From positions 1,364,001 through 1,428,000 of the forward strand of contig CP061009.1 in the NCBI GenBank assembly GCA_025808375.1: a stretch of 64,000 nt of DNA. The letters run 5' to 3'. A program made the position numbers and the translations under genes. Origin of the DNA: Duncaniella muricolitica (GTDB lineage Bacteria > Bacteroidota > Bacteroidia > Bacteroidales > Muribaculaceae). Below the pieces are notes generated by a model. That model saw nothing but the letters and a program-made list of their open reading frames with translations. It was not told the origin of the DNA and did not search any database. Below, one piece after another: positions 45,190-57,932 of the stretch; positions within the stretch are counted from its first letter, which is position 1; the number at the start of each line of letters is the position of its first letter.

Positions 45190-45221
45190 TTTGGTAGAGT
45201 GGGGGATAATTGCTAATTTTG
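45190..45221 (+). promoter_or_regulatory. Promoter of rpsF-rpsR-rplI
   Basis: TTTG (45190-45193), 20 bases, TAATTTTG (45214-45221): full consensus, 62 bases before the rpsF start. Confidence 0.78.
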
Positions 45222-45229
45222 CGCCCGGA

Positions 45230-45251
45230 AAAGTGCCTTTGAGCGCACTTT
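45230..45251 (+). promoter_or_regulatory. 5'-end stem-loop of the rpsF leader
   Basis: AAAGTGC (45230-45236) pairs with GCACTTT (45245-45251), 8-base loop CTTTGAGC. It would begin within a few bases of the transcript start. The S6:S18 complex is known to bind rpsF leaders in other bacteria; I cannot match the published motif with confidence. Confidence 0.45.
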
Positions 45252-45283
45252 CTTAAAAATCAAATAACTAATCATTCACCAAA

Positions 45284-45649
45284 ATGAATCATTACGAAAC
45301 CGTTTTCATTTTAACTCCCGTTTTGTCTGACCAGCAGATGAAGGAAGCGGTAGAAAAGTTCGAGAAGGTGCTCACCGACAACGGAGCAACTATCGTAAAT
45401 GAAGAAATCTGGGGTCTTCGCAAACTTGCTTATCCCATCCAGAAGAAATCTACCGGCTTCTACTCTTTCGTGGAGTTTGATGGCGATTCCACTCTCGTGA
45501 AGAAACTCGAGACCGCCTTCCGCCGCGACGAGCGCGTGCTCCGATTCCTCGTATTCCGCAACGACAAGTATGCCGCAGAATATGCAGAGAAGCGTCGCAA
45601 CCGCACCAAATCAACCACACCTGTCAACGAAGAAGTAAAGGAGAACTAA
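45284..45649 (+). CDS. rpsF: 30S ribosomal protein S6
   Basis: A 121-residue S6: MNHYETVFILTPVLSDQQM at the N-terminus, the central IVNEEIWGLRKLAYPIQKKSTGFY and FRRDERVLRFLVFRND. It pairs with S18 on the small-subunit platform. The last ~20 residues (EKRRNRTKSTTPVNEEVKEN) are a basic/acidic tail. First gene of the S6-S18-L9 operon, with a consensus promoter and a leader hairpin upstream. Confidence 0.97.
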   Translation: MNHYETVFILTPVLSDQQMKEAVEKFEKVLTDNGATIVNEEIWGLRKLAYPIQKKSTGFYSFVEFDGDSTLVKKLETAFRRDERVLRFLVFRNDKYAAEYAEKRRNRTKSTTPVNEEVKEN

Positions 45650-45652
45650 ATC

Positions 45653-45919
45653 ATGGCACAAGCATCAGAAATCCGCTACCTCACTCCCCTTTCGGTAGAC
45701 GTAAAGAAGAAGAAATATTGCCGTTTCAAGAGAAGCGGTATCAAGTATATCGACTACAAGGATCCTGAATTTCTCAAGAAGTTCCTCAACGAGCAGGGCA
45801 AGCTCCTTCCCCGTCGTATCACCGGAACTTCTCTCAAGTTCCAGCGTCGTGTGGCTCAGGCCGTTAAGCGTGCCCGTCACCTCGCCCTCCTCCCCTACGT
45901 TACCGACTTGATGAAATAA
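45653..45919 (+). CDS. rpsR: 30S ribosomal protein S18
   Basis: An 88-residue S18 with the core KKKYCRFKRSGIKYIDYKDPEFLKKFLNEQGKLLPRRITG and TSLKFQRRVAQAVKRARHLALLPYV. It binds 16S rRNA together with S6. It follows rpsF by three bases. The single cysteine of KKYCRF does not amount to a zinc site. Confidence 0.97.
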   Translation: MAQASEIRYLTPLSVDVKKKKYCRFKRSGIKYIDYKDPEFLKKFLNEQGKLLPRRITGTSLKFQRRVAQAVKRARHLALLPYVTDLMK

Positions 45920-45941
45920 CTTTAAAAGCTAATCAGGAATT

Positions 45942-46382
45942 ATGAAGATCATTCTTAAAGAAGACGTCAACGGCCTTGGCTACAAGGACGATGTAGTCGA
46001 AGTAAAGAGCGGATATGGCCGCAACTACCTTATCCCCACCGGCAAAGCCGTGATCGCATCTGAGTCGGCTCTTAAAGTTCTTGCCGAGAACCAGCGTCAG
46101 CGCGCCCACAAGCTCGAGCGCATCAAAGCTGAGGCCGAGGCTGCAGCAGCCGCCCTCGAAGGTGTTAAGCTCACCATCGGTGCCAAGACATCGTCGACCG
46201 GCACTATCTTCGGCTCGGTTAACGCTATCCAGATTGCCGAGGCTCTCGAGAAGCTCGGTCACAACATTGACCGCAAGGTCATCAGCCTTGAGGCTGTGAA
46301 GGAAGTAGGCAACTACACCGCTACCATCCGTCTGCACCGCGACGTGACTGTAGAGGTTCCCTTCGAAGTTGTAGCAGAATAA
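45942..46382 (+). CDS. rplI: 50S ribosomal protein L9
   Basis: A 146-residue L9: the N-terminal domain MKIILKEDVNGLGYKDDVVEVKSGYGRNYLIPTGKAV, a long connecting helix (LKVLAENQRQRAHKLERIKAEAEAAAAALE), and the C-terminal domain. It binds 23S rRNA at the base of the L1 stalk. Last gene of the operon, followed by a strong terminator. Confidence 0.97.
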   Translation: MKIILKEDVNGLGYKDDVVEVKSGYGRNYLIPTGKAVIASESALKVLAENQRQRAHKLERIKAEAEAAAAALEGVKLTIGAKTSSTGTIFGSVNAIQIAEALEKLGHNIDRKVISLEAVKEVGNYTATIRLHRDVTVEVPFEVVAE

Positions 46383-46420
46383 TTATCCCGAGGAATATTA
46401 ATCCGAAAGGACTCCAATAC

Positions 46421-46454
46421 CGAGGTGTGTCAAACCAGAGTTTGACGCACCTCG
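46421..46454 (+). terminator. Terminator of rpsF-rpsR-rplI
   Basis: CGAGGTGTGTCAAAC (46421-46435), loop CAGA, GTTTGACGCACCTCG (46440-46454): 15 pairs with one G-U. A weak TTGT follows. It lies 38 bases after the rplI stop. Confidence 0.8.
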
Positions 46455-46508
46455 TTGTCTGTAATGCAGACGTGTGATATGTTTTGGTCTGATAGGTATA
46501 CGAATTTT

Positions 46509-48572
46509 ATGTCAAGGAGGTCAGGTTTATTAAGTCTGGTAATGTTGTGGGCTGTCGCGGCGTGGGCTGCCGAGGAGTCCGCTGACAGCGTAATGAGCGA
46601 GAAGTTGCAGGAGGTTGTTGTCACCAATAATTCGGCCCGTCATCGCATCGGCAGTATGCGGCTGGGAGCTGAGCAACTTGAATTGTCAAAGTTGACCCGG
46701 CTACCTTCTTTCGGAGGCGAGGCTGATGTGATAAAGTCGATAACGCTGTTGCCCGGCGTGAGGAGCGAAGGAGAAGGCGGTGGCGGATTTGAGGTCAGAG
46801 GAGGTAACGCTTATCAGAATCTCGTGATGCTTGACGGCATTTCGTTATATAATCCTTCGCATGTGATGGGAATATTCTCCACGTTCAACGATGCAGCCCT
46901 GGGCGGGGCTACGCTCTATAAGGGAGCGATGCCGGCTATGTATGGCGAAGCCACATCTTCGGTGCTCGACATGTCTCTTGCAGCCGGAGATATGGAGGAG
47001 TTTCACGGCTCGGCCTCGATAGGCATACTTGCCGCAAAGATAAAGGCCGAGGGACCGATTGTGAGAGACAAGCTGTCGTTTGCCGTCACAGCCCGTCGCT
47101 CGTATGTGGATGCATTTCTCGAAATGGTGCCAGAGTATCGCGGGACGGTGATGAATTTCTATGACGTCACGGCCAAAGTGCGTTACCGTCCTTCGCCGGT
47201 CCATCTGGTAGACGCATCGTTTTTTATAAGCCGTGACAATATGGCTGTGTCGGAGCTTATGGGCATGTATTGGGGCAACCTTGGCGGCTCGGTCAACTGG
47301 ATGGCCATGGCCGGTGATAATCTGTCGTTCAAAACCTCTGTCGCACTGACCCGTTTCAATCCCGAAATGGGAGTGGACATAATGGATATGAACGAGACGA
47401 TGTGGACTTATATCCATAACTATTCGATTAACGAGAGGATGAGATGGCAACCCGATGACAATCATGATGTAGAACTGGGTCTGCGGTCGGAACTGCTCAA
47501 AGTGAAGTCAGCCGAATGGATAATCAATGCGGCGAGGGAAAGGGAAATACGCTCGCTGTGGGAAAATTCGGTGTGGGCCGATTATTCCGGCTCGTTTGGC
47601 GGAAAGATAGATGTGACGGCCGGTTTACGTCTGAATGTCGCCTCGGTCTTGTCGGCAGGACGTTTTCATGAGTTTATGAGCACCGGCACTGTTACCGGTC
47701 AGTTTGACGGCAAGACTTATATCGAGGCCGAGCCGCGCGTCAATATCAAATACAATATCACCCCGCAACACAATGTGAAGGCCGGAGCCGGAATCTCGAC
47801 TCAGAATCTGCACGCCATACGCTCGAGCAGCACATCGTTTCCGTTTGACCGCTACGCGCTGACCTCGGCATGCGTAAGGCCAGAAAGGTCGCGGCAGTAT
47901 GGCATAGGCTACAGTGGCATGACCATGGACGGAGCTTTTGACTGGTCGGCCGAGGGTTATTATCGAAGCATATCCAATGTCTATGACTTTAAGGACGGCA
48001 GCAGCGCGTTCTCCGACATAGCGTTGGAGAGCATTATACTCGGAGGACGTGGGCGCAGCTATGGCGCGGAGTTTATGTTGCGCAAGAATACGGGGCGTCT
48101 GACCGGGTGGGCGGTCTACACGCTCTCGCGCACGCAGACCAGGATTTCGGGTATCAATGACGGGCAGTGGTATAACGCCACCAATGACCGCCGGCATGAT
48201 TTTTCGATAACGGCAATCTACCGGCTGACTGACCGTTGGAGCCTGTCAGGGTTATGGATTTATCTGTCGGGACAGCCGCTTACAGCCCCTGATGTGAAAT
48301 ATGAGATAGGCGGGGTGACCTGTTATTACTATTCACGTAGAAACGCTTATATGACTCCGCCGACCCATCGTCTTGACTTGTCGGCCACGTATACGCATAT
48401 AGGCAGGAAGTTTACATATGAATGGGCTTTCGGTATCTATAATGCATATTGCAGGTATAATCCGTTTGTAGTGTATTTTGAGGATGATCCGTCCAAACCT
48501 TCGGGCACACGTGCTGTCCAGCAGTCGATGTATGGTATCGTTCCTTCAGTGTCGTATACATTAAAATTCTGA
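46509..48572 (+). CDS. TonB-dependent receptor paired with a DUF4249 lipoprotein
   Basis: A 687-residue receptor starting MSRRSGLLSLVMLWAVAAWA (signal peptide). The plug follows directly (SFGGEADVIKSITLLPGVRSEGEGGGGFEVRGGNAYQNLVMLDGISLYNP) with no carboxypeptidase-like domain, then the barrel, ending GIVPSVSYTLKF. A TTG at 46455 and an ATG at 46464 extend the frame but lack signal character. The DUF4249 lipoprotein begins five bases later; this pairing recurs in Bacteroidetes and suggests that the lipoprotein is a surface partner of the receptor. Substrate unknown. Confidence 0.88.
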   Translation: MSRRSGLLSLVMLWAVAAWAAEESADSVMSEKLQEVVVTNNSARHRIGSMRLGAEQLELSKLTRLPSFGGEADVIKSITLLPGVRSEGEGGGGFEVRGGNAYQNLVMLDGISLYNPSHVMGIFSTFNDAALGGATLYKGAMPAMYGEATSSVLDMSLAAGDMEEFHGSASIGILAAKIKAEGPIVRDKLSFAVTARRSYVDAFLEMVPEYRGTVMNFYDVTAKVRYRPSPVHLVDASFFISRDNMAVSELMGMYWGNLGGSVNWMAMAGDNLSFKTSVALTRFNPEMGVDIMDMNETMWTYIHNYSINERMRWQPDDNHDVELGLRSELLKVKSAEWIINAAREREIRSLWENSVWADYSGSFGGKIDVTAGLRLNVASVLSAGRFHEFMSTGTVTGQFDGKTYIEAEPRVNIKYNITPQHNVKAGAGISTQNLHAIRSSSTSFPFDRYALTSACVRPERSRQYGIGYSGMTMDGAFDWSAEGYYRSISNVYDFKDGSSAFSDIALESIILGGRGRSYGAEFMLRKNTGRLTGWAVYTLSRTQTRISGINDGQWYNATNDRRHDFSITAIYRLTDRWSLSGLWIYLSGQPLTAPDVKYEIGGVTCYYYSRRNAYMTPPTHRLDLSATYTHIGRKFTYEWAFGIYNAYCRYNPFVVYFEDDPSKPSGTRAVQQSMYGIVPSVSYTLKF

Positions 48573-48577
48573 TAGAT

Positions 48578-49396
48578 ATGAGACTACATAATATTTTACT
48601 GTCAATAGGCTTGATGGCGGTCCTCGTTTCGTGTGAGAAGGAGCTCGACATCAGTTATCACAACATCGACCCGCTCCCTGTCATAGAGGCTGAACTTACT
48701 CCCGACGGCGCGAGAGTGGGCATAACCATGACCACGCCTATGGGGGAGCCTATGGACCGTACACGTCTTACGGATGCGGTCGTGACTCTGACAGATCTGA
48801 CTGACGGAGTGACATATGACCTCCATGCAGATGACGACGGTTATTTTGTCAATACGACGTCGGGAATAGCCGGGCACGATTATCGGTTGACGGTTGAGCG
48901 TAAGGATTGCCGTTATGAAGCTATGGCGACAATGTATCCGGCGACTCAAATCGAGAGTATCGAGTTTAACTGGATCAAGATGCCCTATGATTATGTGGCG
49001 GTGTTTCAGGGGCGTTTTTATGACAATGCGGCGGATGACGGAGACTGTTACTGGATAAAACTTTATCGTAACGGCGAAATATATATGTGGGGAGAGACGG
49101 ACGACCGCGGTGTCGTCGACGGAATATGCACTGTCGCAACGATGACTACACGCAGGGATACTGACGAAGAGGATGAAGAGGATGTATTGTATGACGGAGA
49201 TGTGATTACTTTTACCGTTATGCAGATTTCAGGAGAGATGCATGATTATCTTGAGGCTTTGCAGAACAACAGCAACGGTCCGGCGATGTTTAGCGGAGAC
49301 AAGTGTCTCGGTTACTTTATGGCCTCGTCGCCTGTCTCGGATTACATGGAGTTTCATCCTGACGAAATACCTGAATACGGTCGGTCAAAAAAATAA
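48578..49396 (+). CDS. DUF4249 family lipoprotein
   Basis: A 272-residue lipoprotein (MRLHNILLSIGLMAVLVSC, cysteine 19, followed by EKELD). Downstream, LPVIEAELTPDGARVGITMTTPMGEP and AVVTLTDLTDGVTYDLHADDDGYFV, with YRLTVERKDCRYEA, are the DUF4249 pattern, a beta-rich fold. An acidic stretch (TRRDTDEEDEEDVLYDGD) sits near residue 190. It probably works with the TonB-dependent receptor just upstream, with which it shares a transcript. A clear terminator follows. Confidence 0.85.
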   Translation: MRLHNILLSIGLMAVLVSCEKELDISYHNIDPLPVIEAELTPDGARVGITMTTPMGEPMDRTRLTDAVVTLTDLTDGVTYDLHADDDGYFVNTTSGIAGHDYRLTVERKDCRYEAMATMYPATQIESIEFNWIKMPYDYVAVFQGRFYDNAADDGDCYWIKLYRNGEIYMWGETDDRGVVDGICTVATMTTRRDTDEEDEEDVLYDGDVITFTVMQISGEMHDYLEALQNNSNGPAMFSGDKCLGYFMASSPVSDYMEFHPDEIPEYGRSKK

Positions 49397-49404
49397 TTTA
49401 CAAC

Positions 49405-49441
49405 AGGTGCTGCGATTAAAGTCACAGCACCTACTTTTTTT
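49405..49441 (+). terminator. Intrinsic terminator after the DUF4249 gene
   Basis: AGGTGCTG (49405-49412) and CAGCACCT (49425-49432) form an 8-bp stem; seven T follow from 49435. It lies nine bases after the stop codon. Confidence 0.9.
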
Positions 49442-49541
49442 ATTATACGGTCAGACTGTCTTGGTTTGTGTCGTGAAACAGGAATGGGTGTGTGGAAAAT
49501 GTCTAAAATTTGCCTATTTTTAAATAAAAATGCAATTTTTC

Positions 49542-49572
49542 TTGCGTATTTAATTGCAAAGCTCTACATTTG
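49542..49572 (+). promoter_or_regulatory. Promoter of amt-gltB-gltD
   Basis: TTG (49542-49544), 20 bases, TACATTTG (49565-49572). It gives an 85-base leader before the amt start. No sigma-54 -24/-12 element was seen despite the nitrogen function. Confidence 0.65.
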
Positions 49573-49657
49573 TGGCGAGATAAACAAATTTTAAGAGTTT
49601 GTCGGATTGTTGCGGCAATCCATCAATAGGTTTCACACATTAAATTCATGACAGGTC

Positions 49658-51082
49658 ATGAAAGTTTTAGGTAAGAAGGTAAATTTAGGTTGGCTCCTTG
49701 TTTTGGCGAGTCTTCTTGTAATGAGTTTTGTAGGATTGCGTACCGATGCGCAGGAGGGACAGTTTGACTTGTCGGGTGACCATTTGTGGGCCAATGTGGC
49801 GTGGATGATTACTGCCACGATATTTGTGCTTATGATGACGCCGGGACTGTCATTCTTTTATGGTGGTATGGTTCGTAAGAAAAATGTCATCTCGACCATG
49901 TTGCAGAGTTTCATTGTAATGGGGTTTGTGAGTGTGATATGGGTGGTGTTTGGTTTCGGGCTTGCTTTTGGTGACGATATAGCCCATGTGATCGGTAACC
50001 CCATGGATTTCATAATGATGAAAAACGTCGGAGTCAGAAATGTCACCGATCCGTCGTCGGAAATGTCTCAGATAGGATTGGTGACTACCACCATACCACT
50101 GGCACTCTTTGCGTTGTTTCAGATGAAATTTGCCATCATCACACCGTCGCTCATCACGGGAGCATTTGCCGAGAGAGTGCATTTCTCGGGTTATCTGCTG
50201 TTTATGATACTCTGGACAGTGGTAGTGTATTGTCCGCTCGCCCACTGTACATGGCATCCTGAGGGTCTTTTCGGCATGATGCATGTCCATGACTATGCCG
50301 GTGGTATAGTAGTGCATGCCGCATCGGGAGTGGCCGCTCTTGCCGGAGCGATGTTTTTAGGCAAGCGCAGAGACGCAGGATCGGAAAACAAACCGGCCAA
50401 TGTGCCGTTTGTGCTTCTTGGAGCAGCTCTCCTGTGGTTAGGCTGGTTTGGCTTTAACGGAGGCTCTTCACTTGCGGCCGACGGCATAGCCATATCGGCA
50501 TTTTTAAATACCAATACCGCCGCAGCCGTGGCTATGGTGGGGTGGATAGCCCTTGATGCTATGCGCGGCCGCAAACCCTCGGCGATGGGTGCAGCTATAG
50601 GAGCAGTGGTCGGACTGGTGGCCATCACGCCCTGTGCCGGCTGGGTCACAACAGGCCAGAGCATATTTATTGCGTTTTTTATCACTGTATGCTGCAACAT
50701 GGCTGTGTCATGGAAAAGCTACAGCCGAGTGCTTGACGATGCTCTCGATGTATTCCCGACTCACGGGCTCGGCGGCATCATCGGCACGGTGCTCACCGGC
50801 ATATTTGCCTATGACTATTTTGCAGCCTCTGATCCCGACATGATTTCGCGTGGTGAGTTTTTTCTCAACCACATCATTGTGCTCGGCATAGTGTTTGTCT
50901 ACACTTTCAGCGTGAGCTACATGCTCTATTGGCTGACCGATAAGATGATACCCATGCGTGTGAGCAAGTGGAACGAGCGAGTCGGGCTTGATGCATCGCA
51001 GCACAATGAGGAATATGAGTCGGGAGCCTCGACCGAACTGCCTACGGAGGCCGACTGGTTCAGAGGAGTTGAAGAGAATTGA
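49658..51082 (+). CDS. amt: Ammonium transporter
   Basis: A 474-residue protein: a cleavable or first-membrane N-terminal segment (VNLGWLLVLASLLVMSFVG), then eleven segments typical of Amt/AmtB. MMTPGLSFFYGGMVRKKNVISTMLQSF, LAHCTWHPEGLFGMMHVHDYAGGIVVHAASG (conserved aspartate and pore histidine region) and VFPTHGLGGIIGTVLTGIFA (second pore His) are diagnostic. It takes up ammonium at the inner membrane. It precedes gltB and gltD, so uptake and assimilation are transcribed together; no P-II gene is seen between them. Confidence 0.95.
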   Translation: MKVLGKKVNLGWLLVLASLLVMSFVGLRTDAQEGQFDLSGDHLWANVAWMITATIFVLMMTPGLSFFYGGMVRKKNVISTMLQSFIVMGFVSVIWVVFGFGLAFGDDIAHVIGNPMDFIMMKNVGVRNVTDPSSEMSQIGLVTTTIPLALFALFQMKFAIITPSLITGAFAERVHFSGYLLFMILWTVVVYCPLAHCTWHPEGLFGMMHVHDYAGGIVVHAASGVAALAGAMFLGKRRDAGSENKPANVPFVLLGAALLWLGWFGFNGGSSLAADGIAISAFLNTNTAAAVAMVGWIALDAMRGRKPSAMGAAIGAVVGLVAITPCAGWVTTGQSIFIAFFITVCCNMAVSWKSYSRVLDDALDVFPTHGLGGIIGTVLTGIFAYDYFAASDPDMISRGEFFLNHIIVLGIVFVYTFSVSYMLYWLTDKMIPMRVSKWNERVGLDASQHNEEYESGASTELPTEADWFRGVEEN

Positions 51083-51105
51083 AAAAATCAGAAGTTAATA
51101 AGATA

Positions 51106-55581
<4,476 letters not shown>

Positions 55582-55612
55582 AAAACAGTATTATAAAAGT
55601 AGATTAAGAAAA

Positions 55613-57046
55613 ATGGGAAACCCCAAGGCTTTTCTGAATATATCGCGCAAAGAGGGCGGTTATCGTCCGAAAGAAGAGCGCGTGAAGGATTATAACGAGG
55701 TGGAGATGCGCCTTAATGCTGTGGAACGTCGCGAACAGGCGTCGCGCTGCATGGAGTGTGGTGTGCCTTTCTGCCACTGGAGCTGTCCGCTCGGCAACCG
55801 TCAGCCCGAATGGCAGGACCGTCTCTATAAGGATGACATCGAGGGGGCATATGCGCTTCTGTCGATGACCGATGACTTTCCTGAATTTACAGGGCGCGTG
55901 TGTCCGGCTTTGTGTGAGAAGGGTTGTGTGCTCAACAAGCAGCATGAGGCTGTGACAGTGCGTGAAAATGAGCTTGCCATCGTGGAGCGGGCGTTTGCCG
56001 AAGGGCGTGTGAAGCCTCAGCCTCCGACTCATCGTACGGGCAAACGGGTGGCAGTTATAGGCTCTGGACCTGCCGGACTCGCATGTGCCAATCAGCTCAA
56101 CCGTCGCGGACACAATGTTACCGTCTTTGAGAAGAATGAGGCTCCCGGGGGATTGCTCCGGTTTGGTATCCCTGACTTTAAACTCGACAAAAGCGTCATT
56201 GACCGTCGTGTAGCACTGATGGAGGCCGAGGGGGTAGAGTTTCGATGCGGTGTGAATGTAGGCCGTGACATCAAGGCAGTACAACTGCTCGAAGACTATG
56301 ACGCCGTGTGTCTGGCTATCGGGGCTGAAGTGCCGCGTGACCTTAGGGTCGAGGGGCGCGAACTCAAGGGTGTGCACTTCGCCCTTGAACTGCTCCGGCA
56401 GCAAAACCGCGTCAATGCCGGCCGTAAGTTTACCGAAAAAGAACGTGTGACAGCCAAAGGGAAAAATGTCCTTGTGATAGGCGGTGGCGACACAGGCAGT
56501 GACTGTGTGGGCACATCGCATCGACAGGGAGCCATCTCGGTAACGCAGATAGAGATAATGCCCAAACCTCCGGTAGATGATAATCCCGACACGCCGTGGC
56601 CCTACTGGCCTGTGGTGCTTAAGACCTCAAGCAGCCATGAGGAGGGGTGTGACCGTCGTTGGCTTCTTGATACTCGCCGCTTCATCCCGGATGACAAGGG
56701 GTGTGTAAGCGAAGTTGAGGTTGAAGAGGTAGAGTGGGAAAAAGATTCTTCTAACGGCCGTATGAATCTTGTGCACACGGGGCGTAAGTCGACAATCAAA
56801 GCCGAACTCGTGCTTCTGGCTATGGGATTCACCAATCCGCTCGCTGAAGGTCTGCTTGAGCAGCTCGGTGTCGAAAAGGATGCGCGCGGCAATGTAAAGG
56901 TTGATCCGTTGACGCAAGCCACCAGTGTGGATAAAGTTTTTGCCGCCGGCGACGTGGCATCAGGGGCATCTCTCGTTGTAAGATGCATCGCGGCCGGCCG
57001 TGATGCGGCCAAAGGCATCCATGCCTATCTCAATACAGCCAACTGA
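55613..57046 (+). CDS. gltD: Glutamate synthase small subunit
   Basis: A 477-residue flavoprotein. Cysteine clusters CMECGVPFCHWSCPLGN (near 42-58) and CPALCEKGC bind two iron-sulfur centres; IGSGPAGLACANQLNRRGH binds FAD and IGGGDTGSDCVG binds NAD(P)H. AGDVASGASLVVRCIAAGRDAA closes the FAD site. It passes electrons to GltB. It lies 31 bases after gltB. The spacing and orientation make it the third gene of the ammonium operon. No terminator was recognised after it. Confidence 0.96.
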   Translation: MGNPKAFLNISRKEGGYRPKEERVKDYNEVEMRLNAVERREQASRCMECGVPFCHWSCPLGNRQPEWQDRLYKDDIEGAYALLSMTDDFPEFTGRVCPALCEKGCVLNKQHEAVTVRENELAIVERAFAEGRVKPQPPTHRTGKRVAVIGSGPAGLACANQLNRRGHNVTVFEKNEAPGGLLRFGIPDFKLDKSVIDRRVALMEAEGVEFRCGVNVGRDIKAVQLLEDYDAVCLAIGAEVPRDLRVEGRELKGVHFALELLRQQNRVNAGRKFTEKERVTAKGKNVLVIGGGDTGSDCVGTSHRQGAISVTQIEIMPKPPVDDNPDTPWPYWPVVLKTSSSHEEGCDRRWLLDTRRFIPDDKGCVSEVEVEEVEWEKDSSNGRMNLVHTGRKSTIKAELVLLAMGFTNPLAEGLLEQLGVEKDARGNVKVDPLTQATSVDKVFAAGDVASGASLVVRCIAAGRDAAKGIHAYLNTAN

Positions 57047-57369
57047 TGATGTAGCTATATATTGTTGGAGCACGACGGTGGTGTCGAAAAAGTGGGTAAT
57101 TATACATTTTTTTGTCATCGCTGTCGTGATTTATTGAAAATCGGAGATTTTACTAAAAATTTCCTGAAATAATCTCATTAATAAAATACTGTTTTGTATG
57201 ATACAATGGTTATGGCTTCATCAAGAGCACAAGAAGTAACAAAAGAGAGCAAAAAAAGTTTGTCTTTCGCTGAGTGATGTAATGCATTGGCGTATAGGTG
57301 GTAGACGCGAGTTTAACCGTATCGTGTTCAAAAAAGTGAAATTTTTTTTGAAAAATAATTGTCGAAAAA
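57047..57369. other. Gene-free stretch between gltD and tRNA-Phe
   Basis: AT-rich, with A and T runs. I see no gene, no strong hairpin and no repeat. A 96-codon minus-strand frame that overlaps the tRNA is an antisense-tRNA artefact. Confidence 0.5.
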
Positions 57370-57401
57370 TTTGCAGGAACCAATAAAAGTCCATACCTTT
57401 G
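57370..57401 (+). promoter_or_regulatory. Promoter of tRNA-Phe
   Basis: TTTG (57370-57373), 20 bases, TACCTTTG (57394-57401), 21 bases ahead of the tRNA. Full consensus. Confidence 0.8.
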
Positions 57402-57422
57402 CAACGCAAAAGAGAAAAACAC

Positions 57423-57495
57423 GGTGCCATAGCTCAGTTGGTAGAGCAAAGGACTGAAAATCCTTGTGTCCCCGGTTCGATTCCTGGTGGCACCA
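57423..57495 (+). tRNA. tRNA-Phe (anticodon GAA)
   Basis: A 73-base cloverleaf. Acceptor GGTGCCA/TGGCACC, D-arm GCTC-AGTTGGTA-GAGC, anticodon stem AAGGA/TCCTT with loop CTGAAAA (anticodon GAA), T loop TTCGATT. The T stem CCCGG/CCTGG has a C-T mismatch at its third pair. CCA is not encoded. It borders the mobilizable element and is the likely integration site. Confidence 0.95.
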
Positions 57496-57546
57496 CCCAA
57501 GCAAAGATTAAATCGTTAATTCTTACAGAGTTGGCGATTTTTCTTT

Positions 57547-57727
57547 TAGTCACTACAGGGCGTAGTCACTATAATAGTCACTATCTAAATCGCTATAAAC
57601 CACGATAAATCGGCTTGATTAAACTGTATTAAAAAGTAGCGTTTAATTCTAAACCCAATTAAATTCTACATTAAATTCTCTGCAAAATAATAGTGACTAT
57701 CGGCGTGGTGCGCTGAGATAGTCACTA
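57547..57727. repeat. Five copies of TAGTCACTA next to tRNA-Phe
   Basis: Exact 9-bp copies at 57547-57555, 57563-57571, 57575-57583 and 57719-57727, and one inverted copy (TAGTGACTA) at 57691-57699. The first two and the next are 16 and 12 bases apart. Their place between the tRNA and the first element gene suits integrase arm sites or an excision-related array. Confidence 0.8.
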
Positions 57728-57735
57728 CTTCATTC

Positions 57736-57853
57736 TTACATTGTAAGTCGGGTGCCGGACTGACGGTTGTCGATGTCGTCGTAGCGGGTGCGGTTGCCGA
57801 CTTCGTGCTCGCGCTTGTAGCCGGATGAGCCAGAACTGACATTGAGGGAAGAG
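57736..57853 (-). pseudogene. Displaced 3' end of the relaxase gene
   Basis: Removing the insertion and one 8-bp duplicate joins this 118-base piece to 59301-60940 in frame, giving a tail SSLNVSSGSSGYKREHEVGN and on to RLTM before TAA at 57736-57738. The joined gene is 1,758 bases, an exact multiple of three (585 residues). The last ~38 native residues are therefore cut off from the expressed protein. Confidence 0.85.
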
Positions 57854-57932
57854 AGTGCGTTGGCGCATGGTAAAAAACCTGTGTTTAGCCAGTGTTTAGA
57901 TATAACTTCTTACATTTGCAAAAAAGAGTGCG

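Noticed and set aside
49443..49657. Sigma-54 promoter ahead of amt
   Set aside because: No GG-N10-GC pair at -24/-12 spacing was seen, whereas a housekeeping promoter fits well.
57210..57500. Minus-strand frame of 96 codons starting MGGATRNRTGDTRIFSPLLYQLSYGT
   Set aside because: It is the antisense of tRNA-Phe, a well-known false gene call; the tRNA and its promoter explain the DNA.
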